DNA of 64,000 nt, taken from positions 2,914,001 to 2,978,000 of the forward strand of contig NC_072812.1 of NCBI RefSeq assembly GCF_003013715.1, in the 5' to 3' direction. This DNA is from Candidozyma auris (Eukaryota; Ascomycota; Pichiomycetes; Serinales; Metschnikowiaceae). Below are positions 11,667-23,451 of this stretch, piece after piece; the stretch's first letter is position 1; every line of letters starts with the position of its first letter. A model generated the notes under the pieces. It searched no databases. It was not told where the DNA came from and saw nothing but the letters and a program-made list of their open reading frames with translations. The translations under genes were made by a program, and so were the position numbers.

Positions 11667-12659
11667 ATGGCTCTTCCTTCGCTGTGGAGGTCAACTGCTA
11701 AGTCAACACGTATAGCCCTTGCAGTGCTAACAGTGACGTCGCTGTTGGTGCTCGTGCTTAAAGTGCACGCCATGGGTCAATCAGAGGGGGCCGCAAGTCT
11801 ACGTGACATCACCATCCCATATATTCAATTGATTCCCAGACACGCCATTTTTCATCCTTGGGTTTTTCTAACTGCTATTTTTGCTGAGATCTCAATAATA
11901 GGGTTCTTGATTTCTGCTGGTGTGCTCTTTGCCGCCACTAACTACATTGAGAAATTTTGGGGATACCAGGAAGTTCTTAAGTTTATTGTGCTAGTGGGAT
12001 CCATCACAAACTTGACAACTGTCATGGTTGCCATCATCAGCAACATCTTTCGCAACGATGTTGGCGGAATGGACAAGCCATTAGGGGGAGGAATCTCCTA
12101 CTACTTCAGCTTCCTTGTGGTGCTCAAACAAATCATTCCAGAGCACAACGTAGTCTTGTTTCAAGGCCTCATAAACTTCAGGGTGAAACACCTTCCATTC
12201 ATGCTTTTGTTGATTGTCAGTGTGTGGTCTCTTGTTATTTCTAGGTCATTGTATCCCGCTGTGCCCTCAATTGTATCATTTTTCGTCAGCTACAACTACT
12301 TGAGATTCTACCAGTCTCTTTCTACGGATCCTCTTTTGCCAGTGACTTCGTTGAATGGAGACCAAAGCAGCGCCACTATTGTCACCGGTGATGCCTCTGA
12401 TGCTTTCCTGCTCGCGGAGTTCTTCCCCAGCGCCATTAAGGCTCCCGTTTCTGTTGTGGTGAACCTGATATACGATGTAAGTGTACTTTTGGGGATTGTG
12501 ACGCCATTCAATGATGAGGCTGTGGAGCAGAGTAATCTTCGTGCTCAGAAGATCTCTGAGCAGGTAAACAAAGCTAACAAGCTGATTGCCAACTCTGTGG
12601 CTGAGAGGAGAAGACAGGTGGCGCTTCAAGTAATTGAGGATAGAGTTGGTCATTCATAA
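11667..12659 (+). CDS. TMEM115/YOL107W-like multi-pass membrane protein
   Basis: A 330-residue protein with several hydrophobic segments: about 14-34, 62-85, 97-125, 168-195. The order and the patterns RHAIFHPWVFLTA, FWGYQEVLKFI and the motif L-x-G-x-x-x-Y-Y-F-S-F-L (here PLGGGISYYFSFL) match the TMEM115/Pdh1 (DUF1751) family, rhomboid-like proteins without catalytic residues. The human member is a Golgi protein with a role in retrograde transport; the yeast member YOL107W is poorly characterised. The C-terminal 80 residues are polar and probably cytosolic. CTG codons occur within hydrophobic stretches (for example near residue 26) and would be Ser in this clade. Family assignment is good; the function is by analogy. 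Confidence 0.75.
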   Translation: MALPSLWRSTAKSTRIALAVLTVTSLLVLVLKVHAMGQSEGAASLRDITIPYIQLIPRHAIFHPWVFLTAIFAEISIIGFLISAGVLFAATNYIEKFWGYQEVLKFIVLVGSITNLTTVMVAIISNIFRNDVGGMDKPLGGGISYYFSFLVVLKQIIPEHNVVLFQGLINFRVKHLPFMLLLIVSVWSLVISRSLYPAVPSIVSFFVSYNYLRFYQSLSTDPLLPVTSLNGDQSSATIVTGDASDAFLLAEFFPSAIKAPVSVVVNLIYDVSVLLGIVTPFNDEAVEQSNLRAQKISEQVNKANKLIANSVAERRRQVALQVIEDRVGHS

Positions 12660-13420
12660 ATATCTAGTCAATAAAGCTAAGAGAAGCCAGATCACGTTTA
12701 GTGCGGCTTCCTAAAGCTCGAAGGCGAAGATGATGGTCGAAAGCTTGAGATAAAGCCGTTTTGTGGGAGAACGTTCGAGTAATGAGATCTCGCAGTAATC
12801 GGCACCTTTTGTCTAATGAATGGCGAAGAGGAAAAAGCACATGACCTCATATACGCGTCTGTATGCTTGATCTGTGTATTAAGTCACTTGATCACGGTAC
12901 GATAGCAGTTAAAATGGCGAAATTAGCCTATCCACCATTTGATGATAGTAAATAAACGCGGTAATTTAGATATGCGGTTATGTTTCTGTCTCTGAAGAGA
13001 TTGATATAGACCCATAGAATATTCATTCAAGACTCGTATTAATTGATTTTGACGTTCAAGCTGACGTTTAAACTGCTTTGAGCCTTTTTCGAGTTTCATA
13101 GTCTGATATTGGCTGTACCTTTCAAGTCAAGCATGCATCAATCTGTGTTAGCACGATTCGCAGCCATGAACTGTTTACAGAAGATGTACCAAATTTAGAA
13201 GCACCTCCATTTACAAGTTGCCTCCAATATTTCAACCAGAAATTATGGTTATTTGTTTAAATAGTAGCCTTTTCAATACTTGACTCCTCTCTCCTCTACT
13301 TCAGGATCCTCCATATCCGTTCTTGGCTACTCCTTCAGTGGTAGTCCACGTCCTGCACAGTCTGCCATCAACCTATCGCAAAAACATAGTCCGTTCAACA
13401 TTAGCTTCACATCTCCTTTT
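12660..13420. other. Intergenic region upstream of the MNN11-type gene
   Basis: A 760-base AT-rich region between two plus-strand genes. It includes an exact TTCGCAGCCA element at 13157-13166 on the plus strand, about 255 bases before the MNN11-type ATG. The reading frame of the downstream gene stays open back to 13280 but has no ATG before 13421. No other gene was recognised. Confidence 0.6.
13157..13166 (+). promoter_or_regulatory. TTYGCAGCCA element before the MNN11-type gene
   Basis: Exact match TTCGCAGCCA, same strand as the downstream gene, ending 254 bases before its ATG. The flank continues as CATGAA. Confidence 0.5.
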
Positions 13421-14719
13421 ATGCTAACCCTTCGATTGAGGCCGAAGCTGAAAGTGGCTTCCGACTCGGGTGCATTTTTGCCTGAACCAGCCACTTTCAA
13501 AGGTATGAGGCCCAGGTCAAACAAAATTGTCCTTTTGCTAATCGTTTTCACGCTCCTCTGGTTCTTTAACCCACTTCGGTGGATGGCCGTTCCCTGGACA
13601 AGAAACGGGACCACGTACACTGCACCAAAACCATACATGTCTGAGTTTACAATTGAAACGCCGTCGAAATACATTTTTCCACCAGTGGATCACGTTCCTC
13701 AACTCAAGGAGCTAGGTGCTGCAGGGTTGGTGAGACAAGTCCGAATCAAGGATCCAGATATGCCCGAGGTGGAGAAAACGTTGTTTCAGTCCCTAAATGT
13801 GTATGATGATAAGGACCCCGTGACTCTGAAACAGAGGGATGAGGCAGAGGCTGCGTTGTCGGGAGAGGCTGCGGTGAAGGTAGCATTCAAGAACCAAGAC
13901 AAGATGGTGTATAAACCCAAGACGATGAAAAATTATCCAAAGGTGGTCATTGTCACTGCAGTTGATTTTGATCAATATTCGATTGAGGCCATTACGAAAA
14001 TCGTGCAAAACAGAGTCGACTATGGTCACAAGCAGAATTACGGAGTCTATGTAAGGTGGTATCAAGAGTTCGTGCCACTAATGAACAGTTTGGCTTTCTT
14101 GACCGACAAAGAGCGCTCCAAGTGGGTTCGTCTCTACTGCCTACGAGCTGCTATGTTTGCTTTTCCTCATGCTGAGTGGTTCTGGTACTTCGATCAGCAC
14201 GGCTTTGTCATGAACCAGAATGTCGACCTCATAAATTACCTTCTCGACACCGATGCCTTGAAGAAGAGCATGTTGATCGAGCAACCAGTCATCCCTCCTG
14301 ACGGTCTCATAAGGACTTACAAAAACATCCTGCCGTCAAGAGTGAGACTAATCTTCACCCAGTCAGATCAAAAAATCGAATCCAACTCTTTCATTGTCAA
14401 GAACGACTTCTTGGGCCGCGGCCTACTAGACACTTGGGGCGATCGATTATTTGTGAAGTATAACAATTTTCCCTACGGTCCTGAGTCTGCCATCACCCAT
14501 ATCCTTCAGTGGCATCCTTTTGCGCTCAGCAGATCTGCAATCGTGCCTGCTCGGACGATAAACTCTTTGCATAGTGAGGTCACGCCGAAAGAAGAGTCGA
14601 AAGACCAGCTCCATTACCATAAGGGAGATTTGGTTGTTCAGTGGTCTTCTTGTGAAACACCGCTCAAGTGCGAAGAAATCCTCAACGGCTACCATACAAT
14701 CATGAAACTGGAGAACTAG
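13421..14719 (+). CDS. MNN11: MNN10/MNN11-type alpha-1,6-mannosyltransferase (GT34)
   Basis: The start is set at ATG 13421, giving 432 residues, close to S. cerevisiae Mnn11 (about 422). It is a type II Golgi protein: a short basic cytosolic tail, a membrane anchor at about 35-52 (KIVLLLIVFTLLWFF), then a luminal GT34 domain. Recognisable blocks are PKVVIVTAVDFDQYS, NRVDYGHKQNYGVYVRW, KWVRLYCLRAAMFAFPHAEWFWYFDQHGF and FGPES-like FPYGPESAITHIL. Family enzymes in the M-Pol II complex (Mnn9, Anp1, Mnn10, Mnn11, Hoc1) lengthen the alpha-1,6 mannan backbone of cell-wall N-glycans. The acidic motif reads FDQHG, with His at the third position. MNN11 is preferred over MNN10 on length and pattern, but the split between the two is not certain. 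Confidence 0.8.
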   Translation: MLTLRLRPKLKVASDSGAFLPEPATFKGMRPRSNKIVLLLIVFTLLWFFNPLRWMAVPWTRNGTTYTAPKPYMSEFTIETPSKYIFPPVDHVPQLKELGAAGLVRQVRIKDPDMPEVEKTLFQSLNVYDDKDPVTLKQRDEAEAALSGEAAVKVAFKNQDKMVYKPKTMKNYPKVVIVTAVDFDQYSIEAITKIVQNRVDYGHKQNYGVYVRWYQEFVPLMNSLAFLTDKERSKWVRLYCLRAAMFAFPHAEWFWYFDQHGFVMNQNVDLINYLLDTDALKKSMLIEQPVIPPDGLIRTYKNILPSRVRLIFTQSDQKIESNSFIVKNDFLGRGLLDTWGDRLFVKYNNFPYGPESAITHILQWHPFALSRSAIVPARTINSLHSEVTPKEESKDQLHYHKGDLVVQWSSCETPLKCEEILNGYHTIMKLEN

Positions 14720-14842
14720 CGGCAGTAATAATAGCATTTATAGAGGGGAATAAAGTTAAAGATTTACCATAATACAGCTTGTAGAATTCTCGAATAATGT
14801 ATAATTCAAACCAATATAGAATAATAAACAGACTTTAGGGCA

Positions 14843-17800
14843 TTAGAATGCCTTTGTAGTATAGACGTTGGAAGTAGTTGGAGTGAAACTCCAGAAAGTG
14901 ATCTTGACGTCACTGGTAGACCACCAGGAGGAGACCTTACCTGTGTCATTGTTCTTCACCTTTCTAGGCTGGAAGAGACCTTCAAATGTACCGCTCATGT
15001 TAGCACCAAGGTTGTCGGCGATGAATCTACCAGCAACAGCTGGAGCGGCAATAATGACAATAAAGAGCACAAGAATAGCAAAGTACAAAGTACAGTACTT
15101 TCTGACTATTCTCTTTCTTAATTTGGCTTGCTTCAATGAGTAGATTGGTGGTCTAATGAGTCTTGAAGGCTTCAACCAGAACAACATGGTGGAGTGCCAT
15201 CTGTCTATCAATGGGATGCACAAGATTGGCAATTGAATGAACAAAATCAAATGAGCAAGAATGAAGTCACCGGCGAACTCAGACATCTCGATGATCTTGG
15301 CGACAAATTCTCTGGCTGGCTGAGTAGCGGCCATGTAACCCATACCAGTGTTGTACCACTTACCAGTCCAAAATGCAGTGTTGGATTTGTCGTTCTTAAA
15401 TTCTCTGGTCAAGAACAACAAGGTCAAGATCTTGAAGAGGACTCTTTGAATGTAGATCATGGTAACGATACCCAACAACATTCTAGCAAAGTTGAAACCC
15501 TCAAGAACCCACATAACAATGAAGAAAACCAAGTGAACAATAACTGCAACACCATGGGCAACACCTGCAATGACAGCACCCGTCTTCTTACAGCACAAAC
15601 CAAGCATTGGACCTGCACAACAAGCCATTCCAAGACAGACACCGAGACATCCAATATCAATGACAACTGGAGCAAGTGCACAAATCACAATTCTGACAAC
15701 AGAGTTAACCTTGATTGGCTCAGTGGAGTCTCTGCCATCAACACTCCACCTGGTGACACCCGTTTGAGCATTCACATAAGTGTAAGCAACGAAAATACCA
15801 GCGGCATAGAAGAGACATGGCAAGAAGTCAGCCATGAAAACGTTGGATCTGTGAGCTCTCGAGGCATCACCAGCGGATTTCTCAGAAATGTCACCAGTCA
15901 ACTTTCTCTTGAAACCAGTCACTCTAGATCTGGAAAGCTTGATGTAGCCAATCCAAGAGTTTCTGTGCCATTTGGTGTTACCACGAGACAACCATCTGAT
16001 GAAGTCACGGTAGTCAATGAAGAAGTCTTCCCAAGCAAATTGATGTGGGTTGAAAAGGAATGGAGAGAACATCAAAGCAGACAAAGAAGCCCAGAACCAC
16101 AACAATGGTGCTTGCCAGTGCGCAACAGAGCCGAACAAAAGAATCAACATCGATCTAGAACCCATGTAGATAGCAGAATCAGCAAATCTGGAGAACAAGA
16201 TTGAGAACGGAATACGAGAAGTAGCGAAACCTCTTCCGGTAGAAATATATCTTGCACCACCAACGGTCAAGTCTGTGAACAAGGAGTTTGAGTAAATTTG
16301 AGCAAGGAACACTTCGAACATCGGAGACAAAGAAATGAAATGTCTGAAGAATCTCTGGGTAGCTTTCCAAAGACCTCTTTCGATCAACTCTTGAACAACC
16401 AAAGGAATGAAGGAAATCCAGAAGACGATGAAAATGGACAAGGTATAACGTCTAATCCAGTCGATCGCAGGAGACAAGTTGTAACAACCAAATGGTCTCA
16501 ATGGATCAGTGATAGGAACGTTTCTGTCGTAGTCACACAAAATGGATTCGTGGGCCAAAGAGTTCAAGTTTGCTAACACCAACATGAAAGTTTGCAAAGA
16601 CAACTGAATAAACAAGTTGTTAATATGGAAACCAGGGTGACCGTAGTAGAATGACAAGAATCTGTCCAATGGCAATTGAGTAGACAAGTAGTAATATTCT
16701 CTGGACAACATCTGCTCACCCATACCAGCTCCAATCTTGGTAGTAAAGTTACAAATAGAACCGAATCCCATATCTCTACCTTTACCACACTGATAGTATT
16801 CACAGTGCTTGATTCTACCACCTCTCAACATGGCAGTCATACCGGCGTAAATATCTTCGTTCAAGTGCAAACCCTTCTGTGCCTTAGAAACACCACCTCT
16901 TGTCAACATGAAAGTAGCGTTTAAGAAATCCGGGTGACCATAGTGCAACTTGCCACCAATTTGAGCCAAGGTTCTCGCGAACAAGGTACCGAAAGTCTGT
17001 TCCTTACCAGCAGCAACATCACCCAAAACACCAGAGTTCTCGGAGAAAATGTACTCTCTAGCACCCAAAATAGCAACAGGGGCAGGTTTCTCGTCATTGT
17101 TGTTCTTCAAGCCAGGAGCGTAGGGGTTAACATGTTCAACGTTCAACTCTTCGAATTCAGCCAAAACAGATCTAATCTTCAAACATTCCTCAAGGTAGTT
17201 GTCCTGGTTAGCATCAATCAACTGAATGTATTCACCTCTGTGGAAGATGATAGCATGGTTTTGGTTATCAGACTTACCATCACCCAAGATTGGGTTACCA
17301 GACAACTGAACTCTGAACTTAGGACGGCGTCTACCGTTGTCCAATACTTCACAGTGACCATCAATCAAAGCGGAGTAGACACGTGGTTCCTCGTCCTCAT
17401 TCAATGGGGGTTCTTCATCCAAGTAGGCAATCTGCAAGTCAGGGTAAGCTCTCAACAAAAACTCGGCGTTCTCCATTTCATCTTCCTTGAATTTGGCCAA
17501 TCTCTGCATAGACACGACGAACTTGAACTTTCTTCTAGCCATCTTCTCCAAAGCTAATTCCAAACCTTCTGGGTCACCACCGAAGTACTGAACCAATTCA
17601 GGGTTTTCGACACGGTATAACAACTTGATAGCTCTTGCGTAGTTCATGAAGCCAGAAACAGTACGGTACAAAGTTTGGGATCTCAAGGAGGCCCAGATTC
17701 TGGTTCTCAAGGTATATTCAGGAGCAGCAGACTTGAAACCAATACAGTAGAAAGGCAAATCATCGATCTTGGCCTTCAAGCCATCTTCATTCAGCCTCTC

Positions 17801-20509
17801 TTCTTCGTCGGCATTCTCATAGGCAGCGGTCTCTTCGGCCAATATCTTGGTGTCCTTAACGAAACAGTCCCACTCGACTGGGTGCAACTGTTTCAAGTAC
17901 TCCAATAAGGTAACCCTCGAAAACTGATCATCTTCCCTGATAATTTCTCTCAAAGACAACAAAATCTTTTCGGAATAGTGAGGAGTGAAGACTGTGAATG
18001 TAGGCATGTTGTCAACAGGTAAAGGCTCCAAAATTGGGGTGGCCAAAGACTGAGCAAAGAAACTGATACGTCTTTCAGCTTCAGAGTTACGTGGGAAAAA
18101 TTCCGTTTCGAAATTGTTGTCATCCTGCGACACGAAGAAGGTAGGTGCTCTCAAAGTTCTCTTGCCCTCGATTTCAGAAGGAACCTGGTGGTACAACAAT
18201 TTCTGGACATGGTCAATTGCCAACAAATGCTCTCTGTACATAGAAATGACAATGGCATTCCACACCTGCGAAATCAACACCTTTGGTTTGTACTTGATCT
18301 CCATCTCTGTGGTGGCCAAGATCTTGGAGTAGATTCTCTTTGGCAATCTTGTGAAAATGTTTCTCCATGGGGTCAAGATAGAAATACCCAAGTAGAACGA
18401 ACGACCAATGGAGAAAACACAGTTACAAATAATGTACCACATGTAAGTATCCAAGAAGAACAAGAACAAATCGACAAGAAGCATCAAGCCCAAGACAATC
18501 TTGGCCTGGTGTTTACACAAGGTATCACCAAACCATTGTTCACCGTTGCATCTCATCGTCATGGTGGACAAGTTTCTAATAGGATCTCTCAAGGACAAAG
18601 TCAAGAAGAAGTAAGATTCGGCCAACTTAGCAGCAAACACAGTGACCCAAAGAAGGTAAGACATCCACATGTCCAAGCCCCTCAAAGAGTGGAAATTTGC
18701 AGTGAAAATTTGGGATGCCACGTACTTTCTTGATCTTCTGTTCATGTAAGATGTGAACAAGCCACCCAAAGGCATGATAGCGAAGAAAAGCAAGGTAGCG
18801 ACAGCAATGAAGAACCCAACAATAGATACAGCATGAGCAGACTTCGAGATGGCAGACAAACCAGCCCAGTAGAATGAATAAGCGAATGGAACGATGTTAA
18901 TGACCAAAATGATAATCAAAAACACCAAACGACGACTCAAATGCTGAGCACCAGCCCACTCTCTGGGAACAAACATCCATTCGAACACAGTAGCCATGAC
19001 CTCAATGAAAGACGCAATCATACCTCCCATAGCAGGGGCAGACCATTGCGAAGATGCGGTAGGTCTGTTGTTGATTGTTTGAACGTAGTCCTGAGTATAT
19101 AACGTAGGCGAGTTGTAAGCAGTGTACATCCAGTAAATTGTAACGTGAATAATCCAGATTCTGTTGAAGTTCGTGACAAGGTGCAACCAGGTTCTGACTT
19201 CTTTATACGTCTTGAAGAAAATGTTTTGCCATTCGACCTCACCCAATCTCATGTATCTCTCTTCCATTGGGATGTCGACCAAACGAGTGCCATCATTGAA
19301 GATGATTCTGGAAATACCCTCAGGGTACCAGAATAACTGGTTGACATCATCGTAACCGATAACCTTGTTGTGGTCTTTCTCACGCTTGACAAATCTGCCC
19401 TCATAGATCTCGTAAACTTGCGATCTAATGAATCTGTAGATTGGTGTGATGATTCTGTTCAAGTAGTCACCCTCAGGAACTGGCTCTTGTCTCTGTTGAC
19501 ACTGTGGGGAGTTCAAGTAATCAAGAGCTGTCTTGAAAATAAAACAGATGAGTTCTGGAGTGAAACGGACTTGATTGGCCTCACCCCACAATAACAAGTA
19601 GAGAGCAATGTCTCTGACTCTCTCCTCAGGGGTCAAGACGTTCATCTTGGCCTTCCATCTGATGTTGGCGGCTTCCATAGAGTAGTCACCTTCCAACTCA
19701 TTGTTCAAAGCGTCAATGTCCTGACCGTGTTCTTCGGCAGCCTTCCTAGCCTTCTTGGACTTCTTGCTGGCCTTTCTAGCCTTTCTACCGATCTTTCCAA
19801 GGTTCATGTTGGCGAAACCGATAGACTCGTCCAAATCTTGTTGCGAGGCGAAAAACCACTTCTTGTAGTTCGCGTTGTCACCGCCGATGTAGTCAGCGTG
19901 CAAAGACAACAAAGCTTGAGCAGGAGACATACGAGAAGATCTCGAATCCAACAAAGTCATGAAGTAATCAAACATGTTTCTCATAGAATCTCTCTGAAAA
20001 CCAAACTTGTTGGTCAAGTCGATAAAAATGTCTTCGATGTGCTCGATCTTGATGGGAGCCTGAGGATCAGCGGACCACGCAGGGTAGGGTAAGTTCGACG
20101 ACAACTGAAACTGAGAAGGATCGTAGTTGGGGTTGGCACCGTAGATGGGTGTGGAAGCACCTGAGGATCTGGCACCAGCATAACTCATCTGAGAAGGAGT
20201 GTATTGAGCGCCGTACTGGTCGTAGCCAGGAGTGCCAGGAGCGTGGCCACCACCATAACTGAAGTCAGAGAAAGCCTCTGGATCAGCGCTGTAACCAGCG
20301 GCACCTTGCTGTCCGTAGTTCTGGTAACCGTCCATGTCATAAGGCTGCTGCTGGTACTGCTGGTTGGGGTCGTAGTAGTCTCCCGCCTGGTCGTAGTTAA
20401 CAGGTTGACCCATCTCATCGTAGGCGCCCTGTTGGTAATACTCACCACCAGGCTGCCCACCCTGTTGTTGATTCGGGTCGTAGTAGTTGTGATTGTTATC
20501 GTAAGACAT
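14843..20509 (-). CDS. FKS1: FKS1/GSC1, catalytic subunit of 1,3-beta-glucan synthase
   Basis: An 1888-residue integral plasma-membrane protein of the GT48 family, the echinocandin target. It makes cell-wall 1,3-beta-glucan from UDP-glucose under Rho1 control. The N-terminus is Gln/Tyr/Gly-rich (1-130), followed by the Fks1 N-terminal domain, a first membrane cluster (about 455-710), the large cytosolic catalytic region (about 720-1330, including LNEDIYAGM and the downstream [20 protein letters not shown]) and a second membrane cluster to the end. Hot spot 1 reads FLTLSLRDP at residues 635-643. Hot spot 2 reads DWIRRYTL at 1350-1357. The conserved Trp is 691. All are the wild-type, susceptible residues. 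The numbering coincides with that used for C. auris Fks1. The start is the only reasonable ATG (20507-20509). The 3' end is convergent with the MNN11-type gene, 123 bases apart. Confidence 0.98.
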   Translation of the reverse strand: MSYDNNHNYYDPNQQQGGQPGGEYYQQGAYDEMGQPVNYDQAGDYYDPNQQYQQQPYDMDGYQNYGQQGAAGYSADPEAFSDFSYGGGHAPGTPGYDQYGAQYTPSQMSYAGARSSGASTPIYGANPNYDPSQFQLSSNLPYPAWSADPQAPIKIEHIEDIFIDLTNKFGFQRDSMRNMFDYFMTLLDSRSSRMSPAQALLSLHADYIGGDNANYKKWFFASQQDLDESIGFANMNLGKIGRKARKASKKSKKARKAAEEHGQDIDALNNELEGDYSMEAANIRWKAKMNVLTPEERVRDIALYLLLWGEANQVRFTPELICFIFKTALDYLNSPQCQQRQEPVPEGDYLNRIITPIYRFIRSQVYEIYEGRFVKREKDHNKVIGYDDVNQLFWYPEGISRIIFNDGTRLVDIPMEERYMRLGEVEWQNIFFKTYKEVRTWLHLVTNFNRIWIIHVTIYWMYTAYNSPTLYTQDYVQTINNRPTASSQWSAPAMGGMIASFIEVMATVFEWMFVPREWAGAQHLSRRLVFLIIILVINIVPFAYSFYWAGLSAISKSAHAVSIVGFFIAVATLLFFAIMPLGGLFTSYMNRRSRKYVASQIFTANFHSLRGLDMWMSYLLWVTVFAAKLAESYFFLTLSLRDPIRNLSTMTMRCNGEQWFGDTLCKHQAKIVLGLMLLVDLFLFFLDTYMWYIICNCVFSIGRSFYLGISILTPWRNIFTRLPKRIYSKILATTEMEIKYKPKVLISQVWNAIVISMYREHLLAIDHVQKLLYHQVPSEIEGKRTLRAPTFFVSQDDNNFETEFFPRNSEAERRISFFAQSLATPILEPLPVDNMPTFTVFTPHYSEKILLSLREIIREDDQFSRVTLLEYLKQLHPVEWDCFVKDTKILAEETAAYENADEEERLNEDGLKAKIDDLPFYCIGFKSAAPEYTLRTRIWASLRSQTLYRTVSGFMNYARAIKLLYRVENPELVQYFGGDPEGLELALEKMARRKFKFVVSMQRLAKFKEDEMENAEFLLRAYPDLQIAYLDEEPPLNEDEEPRVYSALIDGHCEVLDNGRRRPKFRVQLSGNPILGDGKSDNQNHAIIFHRGEYIQLIDANQDNYLEECLKIRSVLAEFEELNVEHVNPYAPGLKNNNDEKPAPVAILGAREYIFSENSGVLGDVAAGKEQTFGTLFARTLAQIGGKLHYGHPDFLNATFMLTRGGVSKAQKGLHLNEDIYAGMTAMLRGGRIKHCEYYQCGKGRDMGFGSICNFTTKIGAGMGEQMLSREYYYLSTQLPLDRFLSFYYGHPGFHINNLFIQLSLQTFMLVLANLNSLAHESILCDYDRNVPITDPLRPFGCYNLSPAIDWIRRYTLSIFIVFWISFIPLVVQELIERGLWKATQRFFRHFISLSPMFEVFLAQIYSNSLFTDLTVGGARYISTGRGFATSRIPFSILFSRFADSAIYMGSRSMLILLFGSVAHWQAPLLWFWASLSALMFSPFLFNPHQFAWEDFFIDYRDFIRWLSRGNTKWHRNSWIGYIKLSRSRVTGFKRKLTGDISEKSAGDASRAHRSNVFMADFLPCLFYAAGIFVAYTYVNAQTGVTRWSVDGRDSTEPIKVNSVVRIVICALAPVVIDIGCLGVCLGMACCAGPMLGLCCKKTGAVIAGVAHGVAVIVHLVFFIVMWVLEGFNFARMLLGIVTMIYIQRVLFKILTLLFLTREFKNDKSNTAFWTGKWYNTGMGYMAATQPAREFVAKIIEMSEFAGDFILAHLILFIQLPILCIPLIDRWHSTMLFWLKPSRLIRPPIYSLKQAKLRKRIVRKYCTLYFAILVLFIVIIAAPAVAGRFIADNLGANMSGTFEGLFQPRKVKNNDTGKVSSWWSTSDVKITFWSFTPTTSNVYTTKAF

Positions 20510-21040
20510 CTAGTCTGTTAGTATCAAGTTTGGCGAGCCACTAGACGCTTTATTGATTGATTTTATTTGGCTGTAGCGAAGGACTGAGGTAAATGAAAAG
20601 GATTCTCAAGCGAGAAAAAGTGAAACGCGGATTTGGGAGTCTTCTGAGGCAGGAAAACGTATGAGGGTACGCTCGAAACGTTAAGTCGAGAAAATAGGAA
20701 GCTCCAACAATCGAGGGAATCGTGGAGAATTTGCAACCTTTCCTTTTTCAAATCTCACAACCAAGATCCTTATTCGGCTTCTATAATTTGAGGACAAAAA
20801 AGGGATTCAAAAAGCGCCTTGGATGGGCGAAGCACGATTTAAATTTAGAATCGATGGGCGAGCAATTAGATGTAAACGGCAACCAAGTGATCGAATCAGG
20901 AAGGGATAGAAAAAGCCTTTGGGCAGTTTGTGTGCAGGGTTCAGGAGGTGGCCGGATCCAGCGGGTTTTCATGATCTGCTCGGGTCGGGCAAAAAAAAAG
21001 GACTCATTCAGATCAAGAAAAAGAAGCTGATTTGATCCAC

Positions 21041-21394
21041 CACGTGAGCGAAGAAACCAGTGTATCAAGCGCCTTTCATTTTTAAATTGCTTGGATCCAA
21101 ATCTCTGCGGTCCAGTTCAAATGCATATCACCTTGGCCTGGATAGAGACTTGAGACAGTCCGCGCATGAAAAGAAAAAAAAAAAAAAAAAAGAAAGGAAA
21201 AGCAATGGTACCGTTTGGTAGTTCACTCACGTGATGCCATTTCTAGTTGTTGCACATGGTCTGCCAACACAAAAACAATAAGCTTCGACAGTAGATATAC
21301 TGTGAAACTTTTGATGTGTTTAGTCGGTATGGGTAGTGAAACGGCAAGTTGGCCGATGATGCCGACATGTCGCTCACGTGCCGTACTCCACGTG
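21041..21394. promoter_or_regulatory. Cluster of four CACGTG boxes upstream of FKS1
   Basis: Palindromic CACGTG occurs at 21041-21046, 21228-21233, 21375-21380 and 21389-21394, that is 530-890 bases before the FKS1 ATG. The second and fourth extend to CACGTGATG. Such boxes are bound by bHLH factors (Cbf1, Pho4 types). The clustering is seen; the factor and target gene are inferred. Confidence 0.5.
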
Positions 21395-22616
21395 ATGGAG
21401 GCGCAGAGGGTTCAGTGCCAACCCTAATCAATAGCACGCCCAACGATTCGAATCAAAGGAGCAATTTGGGGGTCAAAGGTTGATTGTGGTCTAGTCTATA
21501 TGGGCGGGATCAAACGGGTTGAATTTAGGACAACTTCAGTGTAAACAAGGCCAGTTTCGGCGTCAGGGGTCATAGGAGAATGGGAAAAACACGGTTGTGG
21601 AGGGAATTTGATGGAGAACACGAAGAGCGTGACTAAAACGTCGCCGGAGTGGTCAATGAACTAGATGGTAACATACCTTTCGACAACGAACAGCGGTGAG
21701 AGAAGAAGAAGAAAAAGCACGAAAGAAGGTGCAGCGATCCAGATCAAAGGGTACAGTGGCAGACTGAGGACACGAGCCAGGCACGACCGTGGAAAAACGG
21801 GCAGGGACGCGAACGCCAAAAAAAATTGAGGTAATAAGAGAAAATGTGGCCCGCCTCAACGCACACCGCAGGTCCCGCCTGATTTCGAGGCGACAGGTGG
21901 TATAGAAAGGAAGCTGCAAAATTCCCAGCAGCCCACGAGAGATAAGCATAGGAGTGAATTGATGTTTCATGTAAAGAAGGCGTCTTATTTAGTGGCTATT
22001 TCAATTATTTAAAGAAACAAAAAAAAACAAAAGGTGGAAAAAGAGAAAAAAGCCAACCCTCCATTCCGTGCTGTTGCCACCGTCCCCGATGTGTTGATTC
22101 TTGGGCCTCTGTCGCTCGTGGGTCCTGCCGCTGGATCCTCCAGACCCAGAGACAGTACGAAGGTGCGAGTACGATTTGCGAGGCCTGCAAGAAGCGCGAG
22201 ACCAGAGGAGTTCCTGGGAACCAAACACTGCCCAAGACTTTTTGCAACCACAAGGGGTCGCTTGCCGGTAGCATTTACTAAGAGAGGGAGGTGGAAATTT
22301 GAGATTCTATACAAATCAGGTTTGTTTACAATTTTCATTAGCTTGTGGTTCTTCATACTTATAAATCAGCTATGCTGCTTTTACTTCTCTGGTTGTGGAA
22401 TTCCGACTTCTGCCTCCGGCTGCTCCCACTCCCGTGGCCGTCTGGTACTAGTTGCTGCGCGCCTCCTTCACCACTCGGTGCTCTGTTTATCTCTTGCTGG
22501 CTGATGCACACCGACTAAAGTAGAGACACAGCGAAACGTAGTCTGAGAGGCGAAGATTTGAAAGATTTGGACGATGCAATTGCCATTTTTCAGTGGTTGG
22601 CATACCATCACATATA

Positions 22617-22678
22617 TTTTTTTTTTTCTTGCCTTTTTCTTTTTTTTTTTCTTGCCTTTTTCTTTTTTTTTTTTTTTA
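22617..22678. repeat. T-rich tract with a duplicated 23-25 base unit
   Basis: A run of T is interrupted by two copies of CTTGCCTTTTTC, each followed by 12 or more T. The copies are about 25 bases apart. It looks like replication slippage in a low-complexity tract. Confidence 0.7.
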
Positions 22679-23110
22679 TTGGATCAATTCCAAAGTGGTT
22701 TAGTTGTTGGTGCCTCGGTACCGGTTTCTGATCGAGGGGTGGCGCGCCTAAGGTGATTTCTCAAAAGCCTATTGCAACCTTGCTGCTCCTTTTCAGTGGC
22801 ACTGATAAGACAGAATTCGAATAATGACCCATTCAGATTGATTAAATGTGATCAATCGCGAGACTCGGGCTTTAACAGCCAGGTGACCCCAGGAGTTTGT
22901 AGTCGCCTGACCCGATGTGTCTGGAGTATGCCCTTAGAACTACCAACTGCGATATCGCCAGATGTCTCAATCGATTTCTCATGACTCGTCTACTCCTGAA
23001 ATGTTGATTGAGATTCTGCTAAGTTGAAATCCTTTTATGCTATGTATATGGAATTCTATTCGGGTTTTTTCCCGTCGTAGTTTGTGTTCAATTTGAAATG
23101 AAGTGCGCAT

Positions 23111-23120
23111 TTTGCAGCCA
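23111..23120 (+). promoter_or_regulatory. TTYGCAGCCA element in the FKS1-eIF2A interval
   Basis: Exact TTTGCAGCCA, continuing as TTC, so it matches the 14-mer TTTYGCAGCCATTC. It lies 2.6 kb from the FKS1 ATG and on the opposite strand to both flanking genes, one of two exceptions to the orientation rule. Confidence 0.4.
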
Positions 23121-23451
23121 TTCTCTAAATCTTCATTGATGCAATTTTTGATACATGAATATCTTGTTCAATCGACTCAGCCTTTCAAAAATCAAACACA
23201 TCAAAAACAATAATGAATTTTAGTGATAAGATTCTTGAAAGAACAAAGTTTCTCTCTACTTTCAAAGAATACTCTATTCATCATATGTGTCCCTTACCAT
23301 CTCAAACCCCTTGCATCGTCATACCCTGAGCAACAGACATTTCAGGTCGCTTTCTCGATGAGTCTTCTCTACGTACTCCTGAAACAGCTAATTCTACACT
23401 TGATTTGTCTAATTTTTTTTGTTCCACGAGCTGCTGGCTCGCTGCTTCTAT

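Larger units (their letters stand above)
20510..23451. other. Long non-coding region upstream of FKS1
   Basis: A 2.9 kb stretch with no supportable gene. The part near FKS1 is purine/pyrimidine-rich and holds an A17-type tract (about 21175-21192), four CACGTG boxes (21041, 21228, 21375, 21389), and farther up a T-rich tract at 22617-22678 in which CTTGCCTTTTTC followed by a long T run is duplicated. TTTGCAACCA occurs at 22241-22250 and an exact TTTGCAGCCA at 23111-23120. The open frames here (for example 22034-22504 plus, 22009-22356 minus) lack family motifs. The size suggests a complex FKS1 promoter and/or an unannotated non-coding transcript; neither is shown. Confidence 0.6.

Noticed and set aside
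15194..16204. 336-codon plus-strand frame inside FKS1
   Set aside because: Antisense shadow of the C-terminal membrane region of FKS1.
21436..21460. GATTCGAATC resembling a tRNA B box
   Set aside because: The bases on either side cannot form a T stem, and no A box or acceptor stem is present.
22034..22504. 156-codon plus-strand frame upstream of FKS1
   Set aside because: No recognisable domain; an overlapping frame with CEACKKRE recalls the start of a Zn2Cys6 finger but lacks the remaining cysteines.
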